Numbered from the stretch's first letter, positions 31,906 to 41,460 are shown. The stretch is 41,790 nt of DNA from Paenibacillus radicis (ex Xue et al. 2023) (GCF_024722015.1 NZ_JANQBD010000048.1:1-41790), one strand, 5' to 3'. Program-made: numbers and translations. Notes: generated from the sequence alone by a model not told the origin.

Positions 31906-33735
31906 TTATTCTACCGTAACGCTTTTGGCCAGATTGCGGGGTTTATCAATATCGTTCCCTAGGGCCAAAGAGGCGTAATAGGAGATCAACTGCAGCGGCA
32001 CGACCGCCAAAATGGGCGCCAGCAGCTGTAGCGATGGAGGGATGAAGCAAATTTCGTCCACCGCATTAAGCAGCTCCACATTGCCTTCGACCGTTATCCC
32101 CATGACATGAGCCCCGCGAGCCTTTACTTCTTTAATATTGCTGACTGTTTTTTCGTAAAGATCCATATGTGTAGCCAGCGCAATGACCGGCGTCCCCTTC
32201 TCGATCAGAGCCAATGTGCCATGCTTCAGCTCTCCGGCCGCATAAGCTTCCGAGTGAATATAGGAAATTTCCTTTAATTTGAGAGAGCCCTCAAGGGCAA
32301 CCGCGTAGTCCAGTCCCCTTCCGATAAAAAACAGGCTTTCGGCATCTTTGATCGATTCGGCAAACAACTTTACCTCATTGGCGTTCTCCAGCACCTTTTC
32401 CACTTGAACGGGTAGTGCCTTTAATCCTTTAACCAACTCCAAATGAAGCTCTTGATCCAGCGTCTGTCTTTCCTGTGCCAAGTAGATGCTGAACAAATAA
32501 AAAGCAAGCAGCTGGGCGGTATAAGCTTTGGTCGATGCCACTGCAATTTCCGGGCCAGCCTTCGTCGCAATCACATAGTCCGCATCCCGCGCGATAGAGC
32601 TGGTTGGCACATTGGTGATGGCCAGTATTTTTGCACCATTTCTCCTGCTCTCTTGCAGGGCGGCAAGCGTGTCCGCTGTTTCACCGGATTGGCTGACGAC
32701 GATCACAAGCGTCCTATCCGTTATAATCGGGTCGCGATACCTGAACTCCGATGCGATATCGGACTGAACCGGGATTCGCGTTAATTTCTCAATAATCGTG
32801 CTGCCGATGAGTCCGGCATGATAGGCGGTGCCGCAGGCAACGATGAAGATTTTGTCCACGTCTTTGAAGACACCCGCTGCATGCGCCAATTCCGGAAAGC
32901 TCACTTCATCCCGGTCATTGATGCGTCCCAGCATCGTATTTCTGAGCGTTAACGGCTGTTCATGAATTTCCTTCAGCATGAAGTGCTCGAACTGACCCTT
33001 CTCCACCAGGTCGACGCTCCAATCGATGTGCAGCAGCTTACGGTCCACCGCCTCCCCTGTTTCGGCCTTCATGATGGAGATGTGATCCGAAGTAATGACC
33101 GCGAGATCTCCGTCCTCCAAAATGTATACCTTGCGGGTATGCTCAATTAAGGCTGAGATGTCCGAAGCAATGAAGTTTTCCCCTTGACCTGCGCCAATGA
33201 CGAGCGGACTGGACTGTCTGACCGCGACAAGCTTATCCGGCTCATGCTCCGCCATGACGCCGAGTGAAAAGGCCCCATGCAGCTTCTGGATCACCATTCG
33301 CATGGCGGCAACGATATCGCCTTCGTATTGTTCGGCGAGCAAATGTGCGATCACCTCGGTATCGGTCTCCGAAGCAAACGTGACTCCTTTTTGCTCAAGC
33401 TCTTTTTTTAGCTCCATATAATTTTCCACGATGCCATTATGCACTATGGTAAATTTGCCCGACATATCTGCATGAGGATGTGAATTCGCGTCCGACGGCT
33501 TGCCATGCGTTGCCCAACGCGTATGGCCGATGCCGGCCGATCCCTTCAACGGTTGCTTGTCCAGCTGCCCCGATAAGTTCGCGAGACGTCCTTCCACCTT
33601 GCTTATCTTGATCTGATCCCGCTCCAGCACCGCTATCCCAGCGGAATCGTACCCTCTGTACTCCAGCTTGCTTAATCCGTTCAGTAGAATCGGCTGCACA
33701 TCTCGTCTTCCAATATAGCCTACAATGCCACACAT
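31906..33735 (-). CDS. glmS: Glutamine-fructose-6-phosphate aminotransferase (GlmS), second copy likely
   Basis: 609 aa, full length. MCGIVGYIGRRDVQP opens with the N-terminal nucleophile Cys. The glutaminase domain has GHTRWATHGKPSD and the isomerase domain has two SIS modules (IFIVACGTAYHAGL, VSQSGETADTLAAL, ISYIHSEAYAAGELKHG, and the LAKSVTVE terminus). It makes glucosamine 6-phosphate from fructose 6-phosphate and Gln in the cytoplasm. AGAGGAGAAACAACG precedes ATG 33735. It has no glmS ribozyme-type leader because it lies only 32 bases downstream of the dehydrogenase gene, so unlike the housekeeping copy it is not controlled in that way here. Confidence 0.97.
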   Translation of the reverse strand: MCGIVGYIGRRDVQPILLNGLSKLEYRGYDSAGIAVLERDQIKISKVEGRLANLSGQLDKQPLKGSAGIGHTRWATHGKPSDANSHPHADMSGKFTIVHNGIVENYMELKKELEQKGVTFASETDTEVIAHLLAEQYEGDIVAAMRMVIQKLHGAFSLGVMAEHEPDKLVAVRQSSPLVIGAGQGENFIASDISALIEHTRKVYILEDGDLAVITSDHISIMKAETGEAVDRKLLHIDWSVDLVEKGQFEHFMLKEIHEQPLTLRNTMLGRINDRDEVSFPELAHAAGVFKDVDKIFIVACGTAYHAGLIGSTIIEKLTRIPVQSDIASEFRYRDPIITDRTLVIVVSQSGETADTLAALQESRRNGAKILAITNVPTSSIARDADYVIATKAGPEIAVASTKAYTAQLLAFYLFSIYLAQERQTLDQELHLELVKGLKALPVQVEKVLENANEVKLFAESIKDAESLFFIGRGLDYAVALEGSLKLKEISYIHSEAYAAGELKHGTLALIEKGTPVIALATHMDLYEKTVSNIKEVKARGAHVMGITVEGNVELLNAVDEICFIPPSLQLLAPILAVVPLQLISYYASLALGNDIDKPRNLAKSVTVE

Positions 33736-33767
33736 CGTTGTTTCTCCTCTCTATTGCTGTGATGAGC

Positions 33768-35123
33768 TTAAACCCCTACCGCGATTTTCACTTCTTGTTT
33801 CCGGATGCCGGTACCCAGTTTATAAATATTTTTGGCCTGAATGTTTTCAAACGCATTGCGCGTATCGATGATCGGCACTCCCAAGTCGGCCAGCTCTCGA
33901 TTATTAAAGCAGCGGTGATTCGTGATCAGCACCATGCAGTCATACTTAGCTAATGCAGACAGATCATAGTCCACAGAATGAATTGTATGGCCCTGCTTGT
34001 CCCGGAACGAACCGGCATGCGGGTCATAATAATCCACATAAGCTCCGCTCTCCTGCAGAAGCTCGTACAGTTCAAGCCCCGGTGATTCACGCAGATCGTC
34101 TACATCCGGCTTATATGCCATTCCCAAAATAAGAATCTTTGAATTGCGGATGGACTTCGCATACATATTGAGCACCTGCGAAGCTTTATAGCGGACATAC
34201 TCCGGCATATTATCGTTAATGGACTGAGCCAGCTCGATAAACTTGCTGTAGAAACGGAATTCCTTCGCCTTCCACGACAAATACATCGGGTCCAGCGGAA
34301 TGCAGTGACCGCCGATGCCTGGTCCAGGGTGGAAAGGCATAAACCCGAACGGCTTCGTGGACGCTGCTTTAATGACCTCCCAGACGTCGATGTCCATTTT
34401 GTCGCACATCATGGCCATTTCATTAATGAAAGCAATGTTAATGCTGCGGAACGTATTTTCCAGAAGCTTGGACATCTCCGCCACCTTCGGTGAGGATACG
34501 GGTACGACATTTTCCACCACATGACTGTATAAGATAACTCCCAGGTCCATGCAGGCTTCGGTCGTGCCGCCGATCACCTTCGGCGTATTATAGGTGTTAA
34601 AGCTCGGATTGCCCGGATCGACACGTTCGGGTGAGAAGCAGAGGAAGAAGTCCCTGCCCACCTTCAGCCCTTGTGCTTCCAGCTCGAACTGAATCAATTC
34701 CTCCGTGGTCCCTGGATAAGTCGTGCTCTCAAGAACGATCAAAGCCCCTCGCTTTAGATTTTTCTTTATTTCCAGAACGACACTCCTAATATAGGAGGTG
34801 TCCGGGTCCTGATTATCGCTGAGCGGAGTCGGAACGCAGATGCTGATCGCATCCAGCTTTTGAACCGTATGGTAGTCGTCGGTCGGAATAAATCGGCCGG
34901 ATTCCATCGCTTTCTGTATCTCCTCGCTCGGAACATCCTGAATATACGACTCGCCTTTGCGAAGCGACTCCACCTTACGGAAATCCAGATCAATGCCATA
35001 TACCGTAAACCCGCCTTTTACCATCTCCATACATAGGGGCAGCCCCACATAGCCAAGACCGATCACCCCTATTTCGGCGGTTTTTTTCTGGAATTTATAT
35101 TTTAAATTACTGTATGCGCTCAT
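33768..35123 (-). CDS. UDP-N-acetylhexosamine dehydrogenase (WecC/WbpA type)
   Basis: 451 aa. Three parts of nucleotide-sugar dehydrogenases are present: GVIGLGYVGLPLCMEM (NAD binding), VLESTTYPGTTEEL and SPERVDPGNPSF, then PGPGIGGHCIPLDPMYL with the catalytic Cys, and a C-terminal UDP-binding part with LILGMAYKPDVDDLRESPGLEL. The last motif and the FSPERVDPGN block match the UDP-GlcNAc 6-dehydrogenase/UDP-ManNAc dehydrogenase branch rather than UDP-glucose dehydrogenase. The product is probably UDP-GlcNAc uronic acid, so the polymer should be acidic. AAAGGTGG precedes ATG 35123. Its substrate is the product of the GlmS/GlmU genes beside it. Confidence 0.93.
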   Translation of the reverse strand: MSAYSNLKYKFQKKTAEIGVIGLGYVGLPLCMEMVKGGFTVYGIDLDFRKVESLRKGESYIQDVPSEEIQKAMESGRFIPTDDYHTVQKLDAISICVPTPLSDNQDPDTSYIRSVVLEIKKNLKRGALIVLESTTYPGTTEELIQFELEAQGLKVGRDFFLCFSPERVDPGNPSFNTYNTPKVIGGTTEACMDLGVILYSHVVENVVPVSSPKVAEMSKLLENTFRSINIAFINEMAMMCDKMDIDVWEVIKAASTKPFGFMPFHPGPGIGGHCIPLDPMYLSWKAKEFRFYSKFIELAQSINDNMPEYVRYKASQVLNMYAKSIRNSKILILGMAYKPDVDDLRESPGLELYELLQESGAYVDYYDPHAGSFRDKQGHTIHSVDYDLSALAKYDCMVLITNHRCFNNRELADLGVPIIDTRNAFENIQAKNIYKLGTGIRKQEVKIAVGV

Positions 35124-35156
35124 CGTGCTTCCACCTTTCCCATTTTTATTTCCAGC

Positions 35157-35975
35157 CTAGTAGCCCAACCGAGAACCCAATTTTTTGATTCTCCATTCCA
35201 ACTCCGAAATGGAGAAAGGCTTCGTCACATAATCGGATGCACCCAGTTCAAAGGCGCGGTCCATACTTTTCGGCAGCTGCTTATCCGTGAGAACGATCAC
35301 TTTTCCTTCACTGGAATAGTCCCTCTTGATTTTATCGATCAATTGATAGCCATCCAGAATGGGCAGGTTCAATTCGGTGATCACCAAATTTGGCATGGTT
35401 TTCTCAAATTTCTCGAGCGCTTCACTTCCGTCCTTAGCCTCTTCCACCTTGTAACCGTTCATTTCAAGCCGAAGTTTGACAAATTCCCTGCTCACTTCGT
35501 CCGGGTCAGCGATTAGAATAGAAGAAATCCCTTGCTGAATGCCTTGATTCATAAACAAATGGATATCTCTGTTCTCTCCTTTCGCATGAAGTGTCGTGTG
35601 GAGCAGCTGTGACAGTGACTGTTCTGTCAGTTCCCCGCTCTCCGGGAAGCTCGCGACAACCATTTGACCTTGGAGCAAGCCCTGCCGTTCCACAAATTCT
35701 TTGAGAACGAGCGACACATAATGGGTGTCGATCAGCTTTTTCTCGGTTAGAACCACCCCGAGAAGGCCATTTGGATCCAAGTAGAAGCATTGAAGGGGCA
35801 CCTCCAGCCCAAAGCCATTCACAAAGGTCTGCAACTGTTCCAAACCCTTCTGGTTAACCGCTGAGCATGGAGCCAAAATAATCCCGCATGCGGTACCTTC
35901 TTCATATGAGGCCTGGACTCGCCTGGCCAATTCCAATATTGCTTCTTGAATCGGATCGTGAACTACTACCGCCAT
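35157..35975 (-). CDS. Receiver-domain protein lacking the phosphorylatable Asp (Glu201)
   Basis: 272 aa from ATG 35975, preceded by GAGGAG at eight bases; the GTG at 35984 is too close to it. Residues 1-145 form an unrecognised alpha/beta domain (IILAPCSAVNQKGLEQLQTF). The C-terminal 120 residues are a receiver fold: SSILIADPDEVSREFVKLRL (acidic pocket), NLVITELNLPILDGYQL, VIVLTDKQLPKSMDRAFELG and SDYVTKPFSISELEWRI. The usual D in V-I-x-D-x-N-L-P is Glu201, a substitution that often mimics phosphorylation. There is no DNA-binding domain, so the protein may control the adjacent synthase by binding it. This is inference from position in the operon. Confidence 0.85.
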   Translation of the reverse strand: MAVVVHDPIQEAILELARRVQASYEEGTACGIILAPCSAVNQKGLEQLQTFVNGFGLEVPLQCFYLDPNGLLGVVLTEKKLIDTHYVSLVLKEFVERQGLLQGQMVVASFPESGELTEQSLSQLLHTTLHAKGENRDIHLFMNQGIQQGISSILIADPDEVSREFVKLRLEMNGYKVEEAKDGSEALEKFEKTMPNLVITELNLPILDGYQLIDKIKRDYSSEGKVIVLTDKQLPKSMDRAFELGASDYVTKPFSISELEWRIKKLGSRLGY

Positions 35976-36020
35976 CTTCTCCACTCCTCTTGTCTTCGAT
36001 TAGGATCGAGTCTACTAAAG

Positions 36021-37469
36021 CTATTTATTAAAATTGGTACGGACCATCGTTCCCCATGAGTTGTTGTTGCGCAGGAATTGGACATGTCCGTTTAACCTCC
36101 ACCACACGCCAATCTGTCGATAGCCCACAAACATCAAGAAGGAATACAAAAGCATTTTGTTTAAATCGCTGAGCTTCGGATAACGGCCGAAGGCGGTCTC
36201 TTCAATGAACAAGGCCCCCAGGCTTAAGGAAAAGCAGGAAAATAAATTCACTAAAGAAAAGATGACGACAGTGCTCCAATCCGTCATATTCAGCATCCAG
36301 TACCCCAATATAGCCAACAGGCCGCTGAGTCGGAAATACGGGTTCAGCGTTTCGAACACGATGTTATAAGGAAGGGTAAGCATCCCAAAAATTTTATATT
36401 TGGGGCGCAGCACCATATGAATGCCTTCCTCAATCATATTTTTCAGATTTCCCCGCCCCCAGCGCTTGCGCTGGCTGCTCAAAATCCGATACGAATCAGG
36501 GGCTTGCGTCCAGCAAACGGCATCCGGGCAGAAGGCTACCCGGTAAGGGATCTTGTTCTCCAGGCAGTAGCGGTGAAGCTTGATGACAATGTTCATGTCC
36601 TCGCCGGGATAGCCTCCACGGTATCCTCCGACCGCAATGACCTTATCCTTTTGAAACACCCCGAATGCTCCTGATATGATAATGAGACCATTGACTGCGC
36701 TCCAGCCTATCCTCCCGCCCAGAAACGCTTTCGTATATTCGACGTTTTGCAGCGCTGGCAGCAGCTTACGGGGAAATTGAACATCCTTGACGATACCGTC
36801 TTCTACTGTGCAGCTGTTGACGATGCGGACGTTGCCGCCGACAGCGATCGTTTCTTCGGGGTTCTCCATATAGACCCGGGCAATCCTCGTTAAGGCGTCC
36901 TTTTCCAGCAAAGAGTCCGCATCAATGGTGGAGATGAGCCGGTAATGGGAAAGATTAATGCCCGCATTCAGGGAGTCGGCCTTCCCCCCATTTTCCTTAT
37001 CCACCAAGTAGAGATTGGGATACTCGGGATTATGGTAGACTCCTCTGATTTTTCCTGTCTTAATGCTGCTTGAAGCCACAGGATGAATGAGCTCCAGCTT
37101 AAATTCATCGATCATGCGCTTCAGGGTATGATCCTGCGAGCCGTCATTGACGACGATCACTTCATACTCCGCATAATTGAGAGCCAACAAAGACCTTACA
37201 TTCTCTATAATGGTTAACTCTTCATTATAGGCGGGGACCAATAAAGATACCGGCGGAAGATGACTGGAGCTGGATAGCTTATTCATCCGGTTATACTGGA
37301 TTCCCCGCTTGATTGAAAAAATATGACGGATCGAAAACCCGAATATGAAATAATAAAGCAGTGTTACGAGAATCACATAAAACAGAGCAGTATAGCTGTA
37401 AAATAACAAGAATTGTCTTAATCCGCTCAAGAATGAATCCACAAGCACCTGATAATCGAAAATCCACAT
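36021..37469 (-). CDS. Membrane glycosyltransferase, family GT2 (PNAG/hyaluronan-synthase type)
   Basis: 482 aa. One membrane helix at residues about 20-45, a cytoplasmic GT2 domain, and three or four helices after about residue 365. Motifs of processive synthases: VSLLVPAYNEELTI, VIVVNDGSQDHT (nucleotide binding), ISTIDADSLLEKDAL (DxD), GGYPGEDMNIVIKLHR (ED acceptor region) and SSQRKRWGRGNLKNM, which holds the QxxRW motif for polymer extrusion. AGGAGG is nine bases before ATG 37469. It would polymerise UDP-GlcNAc or its uronic acid through the membrane. It is the core enzyme of the operon; the exact polymer is not predictable from sequence alone. Confidence 0.94.
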   Translation of the reverse strand: MWIFDYQVLVDSFLSGLRQFLLFYSYTALFYVILVTLLYYFIFGFSIRHIFSIKRGIQYNRMNKLSSSSHLPPVSLLVPAYNEELTIIENVRSLLALNYAEYEVIVVNDGSQDHTLKRMIDEFKLELIHPVASSSIKTGKIRGVYHNPEYPNLYLVDKENGGKADSLNAGINLSHYRLISTIDADSLLEKDALTRIARVYMENPEETIAVGGNVRIVNSCTVEDGIVKDVQFPRKLLPALQNVEYTKAFLGGRIGWSAVNGLIIISGAFGVFQKDKVIAVGGYRGGYPGEDMNIVIKLHRYCLENKIPYRVAFCPDAVCWTQAPDSYRILSSQRKRWGRGNLKNMIEEGIHMVLRPKYKIFGMLTLPYNIVFETLNPYFRLSGLLAILGYWMLNMTDWSTVVIFSLVNLFSCFSLSLGALFIEETAFGRYPKLSDLNKMLLYSFLMFVGYRQIGVWWRLNGHVQFLRNNNSWGTMVRTNFNK

Positions 37470-37484
37470 GTATGAGTACCCCTC

Positions 37485-38654
37485 CTAAACCACACGATAC
37501 ATTCGTGTATGTTTGCGAAATATTTTGTCATAGGTGTACATCAGTGTGTTATATTGCGTGAGCTTATCCAAATTGTGCAGCTGCATCGACAAATGCTTGA
37601 GCTCCTCATCGATCAGCCGCTGCATGAATTCCCCGCGATCCGTGCCCTGAGCCGCAGCTGCGCTCTGACAAAGCGCAGTCATGCCTTCTTCTCCCATTTT
37701 GAGCATGCCTTTGGCGCACGTATAGACCACACGCTGATCGGCGTCTGCCAGGCTGGTTTTCATCAATTCCACGTATGTAGTGTTTTTGATGTTCCCCAAT
37801 GCCTCTAGTGTCAACCTCCGAATATCCAAATTCGGATGGCTCAGCAGCTTGCTGACTACATTCTTTGGAAGCAGGCGTGAGCTTTTCAGATACACCTCCA
37901 CTGCTTTTGCTTGAATATCCTCATGCTTGGATTCCATCAGCCGGTAGACGGCAGAGGCGGCCGCAGGGTCGGAGTAACCATGCATCCCTATCAACCCGAT
38001 CTGGATATATGCCGGATTCTCATGGTTTACGTATTCCGTGTACAAGGAAACGGTCTCCAGCTCCGAATCGGCAATAATATCGACGATCAGCTCATAACAT
38101 TTCTTATTGTGCTGGAGCAGAGCCTGAACCATAGCTCCAAGATCCTGCTGGCTGCGGGCGCACTTGGCAACGGCTCGGGCCACAACAAACAGCGAGGAAT
38201 TCAACCGATGCTCCTTCAACAATTCCAGTAAAGCCGGCACCGCCTCCTTCGTCCTCATACATCCCAAATGGTAAGCGGCATCCAGCTTCACCGGGTAAGA
38301 GCGATGATTGAATCGTGACAGATGATGCTTTACGAGTCCAAGATCTTCGCAAAGCGTGATCAGCTTTTGGCGCTGCCAGCCGGAGAAGCATTCCATCATA
38401 TCGTTCAGCCTTTCCTGCATCGCCTCCCTTTCCACCTCGTTCATGGTCCATGGAGGAACTCTTAACGGCTCCACACCGTCAAGGTTGGCGTGAATATAGG
38501 TCAAGTAATCCTTGAACTTCGCTTGAAACCGGTCGTTCAGCTTCCTCCTTTGGATATTTCTCAGCTTGATGGCATAAATGAATACAATACAAACAAGATT
38601 AAAAGCAACAATGATATATAACGCTTTTATGGCTACATCAAGATTCGTGTACAC
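37485..38654 (-). CDS. Membrane-anchored HEAT-repeat protein
   Basis: 389 aa. GGGGAGG precedes GTG 38654. A single membrane helix at residues about 8-30 is followed by a basic segment and then an all-helical array of HEAT-type repeats: YHLGCMRTKEAVPALLELL, VARAVAKCARSQQDLGAM, KHEDIQAKAVEVYLKSSR, HPNLDIRRLTLEALGNIKN and ADQRVVYTCAKGMLKMGEE. No catalytic residues are seen. HEAT proteins with this build act as scaffolds, and its gene lies 27 bases after the glycosidase-like gene and 16 bases before the synthase, suggesting that it assembles the membrane complex. This role is inferred. Confidence 0.85.
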   Translation of the reverse strand: MYTNLDVAIKALYIIVAFNLVCIVFIYAIKLRNIQRRKLNDRFQAKFKDYLTYIHANLDGVEPLRVPPWTMNEVEREAMQERLNDMMECFSGWQRQKLITLCEDLGLVKHHLSRFNHRSYPVKLDAAYHLGCMRTKEAVPALLELLKEHRLNSSLFVVARAVAKCARSQQDLGAMVQALLQHNKKCYELIVDIIADSELETVSLYTEYVNHENPAYIQIGLIGMHGYSDPAAASAVYRLMESKHEDIQAKAVEVYLKSSRLLPKNVVSKLLSHPNLDIRRLTLEALGNIKNTTYVELMKTSLADADQRVVYTCAKGMLKMGEEGMTALCQSAAAAQGTDRGEFMQRLIDEELKHLSMQLHNLDKLTQYNTLMYTYDKIFRKHTRMYRVV

Positions 38655-38681
38655 CTAATGAATTCCTCCCCTGCTCCTGCT

Positions 38682-40919
38682 TCAGCTGCCCGATGTGTTG
38701 TTAACGGGACCGTCAATCTTCTGCATAGCCTCTTTCATGATCGAGTAGCTTTGTTTGAGCCGTTCCACATAATTGACCTTATCCTCCCATCGCTGCCATG
38801 TGTACCTCGGCAGACGTGACACTGGATACGGCTCCGCCGCAGCCGAATCTTCCCGGCCCAGGACTTTATCGTCCTGCACAATCCACGGAACGATGCGAAC
38901 ACCTTCCACCTGAGTCACTTCGAATTTGCTCCGGCTCGTTTGATTGTAGTTGATTACGCTTAGGGAGCTGGGGTCGCTGAAGCCCAGCAGCATCCAAGGA
39001 ATACGCATTTCCAGCACCTTTCCCTGAGCCTGCCACATCGCCTTGGAATTATAATCGGGACGAGACGGATCGGTGTAGCCTCTCTCCAATTGCCCTACCT
39101 CCACATCGCCGAACGGATGATTAAATCGGGAATCCGGATATTCCAGAAGATAATTCACAGCAAGCTTCCATGGCTTAAAAATCCCCGAATCATCCTGCTT
39201 TTCCTTCGGGTCGATATCCGGCAATCCGGAACGCTCATACAAGCGGGCGTGAAGATCATAATTAGAGGCTATCAGCATGCGGCCTTTATTTTCGTCCGAC
39301 AGCTCAATAAGGGTTTCCAGGCCTTCATCTAATGTCACTCCATGAAGCTGCGGTGCATGACGATTTCCTCCGGCTATCGTGTCTGCTCCCAAATATATGC
39401 TTTGCCGCGACGGGTCGAAGGGCTCAGATAGCTTGGCCATCAGGTAAAGATACCCTTCGTCATGTGTGGCCCAAATCTCTTCAAAGCCGGGAACCTGCAC
39501 ATCCAGTCGCTTCTTATCATTTCCCAGCCGATCCCAATCCGAAGCGTCTCCGTCTATGTGAATATCATCATCCTTGCTAGGGAACATCCCCAATACCCCG
39601 AAAAAGGACTCATTAGTCAATGTGTTATACCAGTATGCGCGGCGGTCGGCTTCATCGTAGCGTTGGGTGTTCCACGTCTTTTTAAACCATTCATCCTGCC
39701 ACGTGAACAAAATCGCCCCCGAATAGCCGGCCCCGTGAATTTCCTGCAATAAATCCGCATCGATCTCACCCTGCTGCTTCTCGTTATGACCGCCTTGATT
39801 GCGGCCGAGCATTCCCAAGTGGGCTACCCCCAACGAAGCCGGCACGCCATATTCAGTGATCATGACCGGCATATCAGGGTGAGCTTCTTTTAATTTATGC
39901 AAATACGTTGTGTAGCTATCGATTTCTCCTTTACTGTTGGTCATTGTCTGAAAAGAGCTGTCAAATGAAAAAAAGTCCGGGTAATACGGATACACATGAT
40001 AGGAAGCGAAATATCCCGTCTCCCAATCCACCGCCTCAATATGGGCAGGATCAACACTAACCAAATCCTCTTCAAATAACGGCTCGCCCGGATGCTCCAA
40101 AGGATCGGTAGTCACCCAATTGGCAAAAGCGATAGGATGCTGCCAGCCGTACTGGATTTCCGTTTGCGCGGCGGTATCCATCATTAAAGCCAGCCACTTT
40201 TCAAAGGCGGACGCTCCCGGTTTATTGCGGAAGTGTTTCCCTTCATAATCTGCGATATCGGCGTGCAGATCGTTGGTCCCCTTCACCATTTTGGGATCCC
40301 ATTCCGTGCCGACAATCCAACCCATGAGATAGGGACCTGCATTATATTTGTACGCACCTCCTGCTTTTCCCGAATGCGGCTCGGGTGTTAGTGTCGTTTT
40401 TCCATAAACCGCCGCAACCGCGTCTTTAATTTCTTGCTCGAATTTCTGCTTGATGTGGGGGTCATACGCATCCTGCCCTTCAATCAGCTGCTCCTCGGGA
40501 CTCCATATTCCCTGAATAAAAAACAGCGGATTTTTTTGATGCGTCCTATTGTATTTGACCAGCGCTTCATAAAACTCGGGCATCATGATCGTATAGATCC
40601 GGACGACATTCGACCCCATGCCCTGGATCATTTCAAACCATCTCTCATAGTCATCCTCCGAAACGACCAATTCACCGGGAAAATGTCCGGGGACGGTTGC
40701 CCCCATATTTACCCCTTTGGCGAAGTAGGGCTTCCACGCTTCATTCGAATACTCCTCCACGTTCGTTCCTTGAACCCTAAACTTCACATGTATGCCGTCG
40801 GCAATCGTCGTGCTTTCTATCTTTACCAAAAGAGGACGCAGCCAATAAAAGAGCGCACCGGCTACAATCGCAAATACAAGACCGAACTTTAACACGTATT
40901 TGAACCACTTGCCCATCAT
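38682..40919 (-). CDS. Membrane-anchored glycoside-hydrolase-like protein
   Basis: About 745 aa. An N-terminal anchor (residues about 8-28) faces outside. Residues about 60-450 look like a clan GH-A TIM barrel: FAKGVNMGATVPGHFPGELV, NVVRIYTIMMPEFYEAL, YLMGWIVGTEWDP (acid/base Glu) and MPVMITEYGVPASLG (nucleophile Glu), ending ILFTWQDEWFKKTW. The rest is a beta-sandwich-like module (DIHIDGDASDWDRLGNDKKR). GAAGGTG lies before the ATGATG at 40919/40916; GTG 40925 is too close. First gene of the operon. It could trim, release or modify the polymer, like PgaB or PelA in other systems, but the actual family was not identified. Confidence 0.8.
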   Translation of the reverse strand: MMGKWFKYVLKFGLVFAIVAGALFYWLRPLLVKIESTTIADGIHVKFRVQGTNVEEYSNEAWKPYFAKGVNMGATVPGHFPGELVVSEDDYERWFEMIQGMGSNVVRIYTIMMPEFYEALVKYNRTHQKNPLFFIQGIWSPEEQLIEGQDAYDPHIKQKFEQEIKDAVAAVYGKTTLTPEPHSGKAGGAYKYNAGPYLMGWIVGTEWDPKMVKGTNDLHADIADYEGKHFRNKPGASAFEKWLALMMDTAAQTEIQYGWQHPIAFANWVTTDPLEHPGEPLFEEDLVSVDPAHIEAVDWETGYFASYHVYPYYPDFFSFDSSFQTMTNSKGEIDSYTTYLHKLKEAHPDMPVMITEYGVPASLGVAHLGMLGRNQGGHNEKQQGEIDADLLQEIHGAGYSGAILFTWQDEWFKKTWNTQRYDEADRRAYWYNTLTNESFFGVLGMFPSKDDDIHIDGDASDWDRLGNDKKRLDVQVPGFEEIWATHDEGYLYLMAKLSEPFDPSRQSIYLGADTIAGGNRHAPQLHGVTLDEGLETLIELSDENKGRMLIASNYDLHARLYERSGLPDIDPKEKQDDSGIFKPWKLAVNYLLEYPDSRFNHPFGDVEVGQLERGYTDPSRPDYNSKAMWQAQGKVLEMRIPWMLLGFSDPSSLSVINYNQTSRSKFEVTQVEGVRIVPWIVQDDKVLGREDSAAAEPYPVSRLPRYTWQRWEDKVNYVERLKQSYSIMKEAMQKIDGPVNNTSGS

Positions 40920-40925
40920 ATTCAC

Positions 40926-41174
40926 CTTCGATAGTTACTGATAGTTATGCTGTCTGGTTGTCATGTTACGCCATTAAAGTGCTGTTTGTCTGTTTTCTAA
41001 ATGTTAAACATTGTGATCAATTCAAAATAAATGTGTTCTTTTTTAAAATTTTGTTATCAAAGATTGAAATTTTATTAATAAACCTTTACCTTGATGAGGA
41101 ACGAGCAGAGGAAAGAGCAATTAATAAGGGCTCACCCTCAAGGGCAGTGCTTGACCCTCTATCGATCATCAGTC
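40926..41174. promoter_or_regulatory. Upstream region of the exopolysaccharide operon
   Basis: A 249-base AT-rich stretch that must hold the operon promoter. The perfect palindrome AATGTTAAACATT lies at 41000-41012 and is a candidate regulator site. No hexamer pair with good spacing was convincing. Longer reading frames over this area have no ribosome binding site. Confidence 0.4.
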
Positions 41175-41460
41175 CTCACAAAATCCTGCAAACATGCAGT
41201 TATTTTCCTACCGAAATTGCTGTAGTGGGAACAAACCTGCGAAAGTACATCTATTTTCATGAAAAACGCTCCGGATCAGCTAAGAATGAAAAAATAAATG
41301 CACATTTGCATGAATTCAATAAGACTTCGGATATACCGGGCCAAAAACTGTATAGATGCAGGTTTTTGGGAGATGGCATTAGCTTCGAATCGAAGAAATT
41401 CGAATAAAATCGTGTGCGCTGCCATTGCCGTTCTTAAGTTTGTCTAGGGCTGGGCACGGA
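41175..41460. repeat. Dispersed intergenic repeat, copy 2
   Basis: Aligns with copy 1 (3290-3570), same orientation, about 38 kb away. The four CTGCA-n-TGCAG-like blocks lie at about 41187, 41236, 41298 and 41347, spaced 49, 62 and 49 bases, almost as in copy 1. The end blocks GTGCGCTGCCATT and GTTTGTCTAGGGCTGG also match. The two copies differ by scattered substitutions and short gaps, so they are old. Confidence 0.75.

Noticed and set aside
33736..33767. glmS ribozyme upstream of glmS
   Set aside because: Only 32 bases separate glmS from the gene before it, too short for the ribozyme.
40958..41407. 149-codon plus-strand reading frame
   Set aside because: It runs through the operon upstream region and repeat copy 2; no start signal and no recognisable protein.
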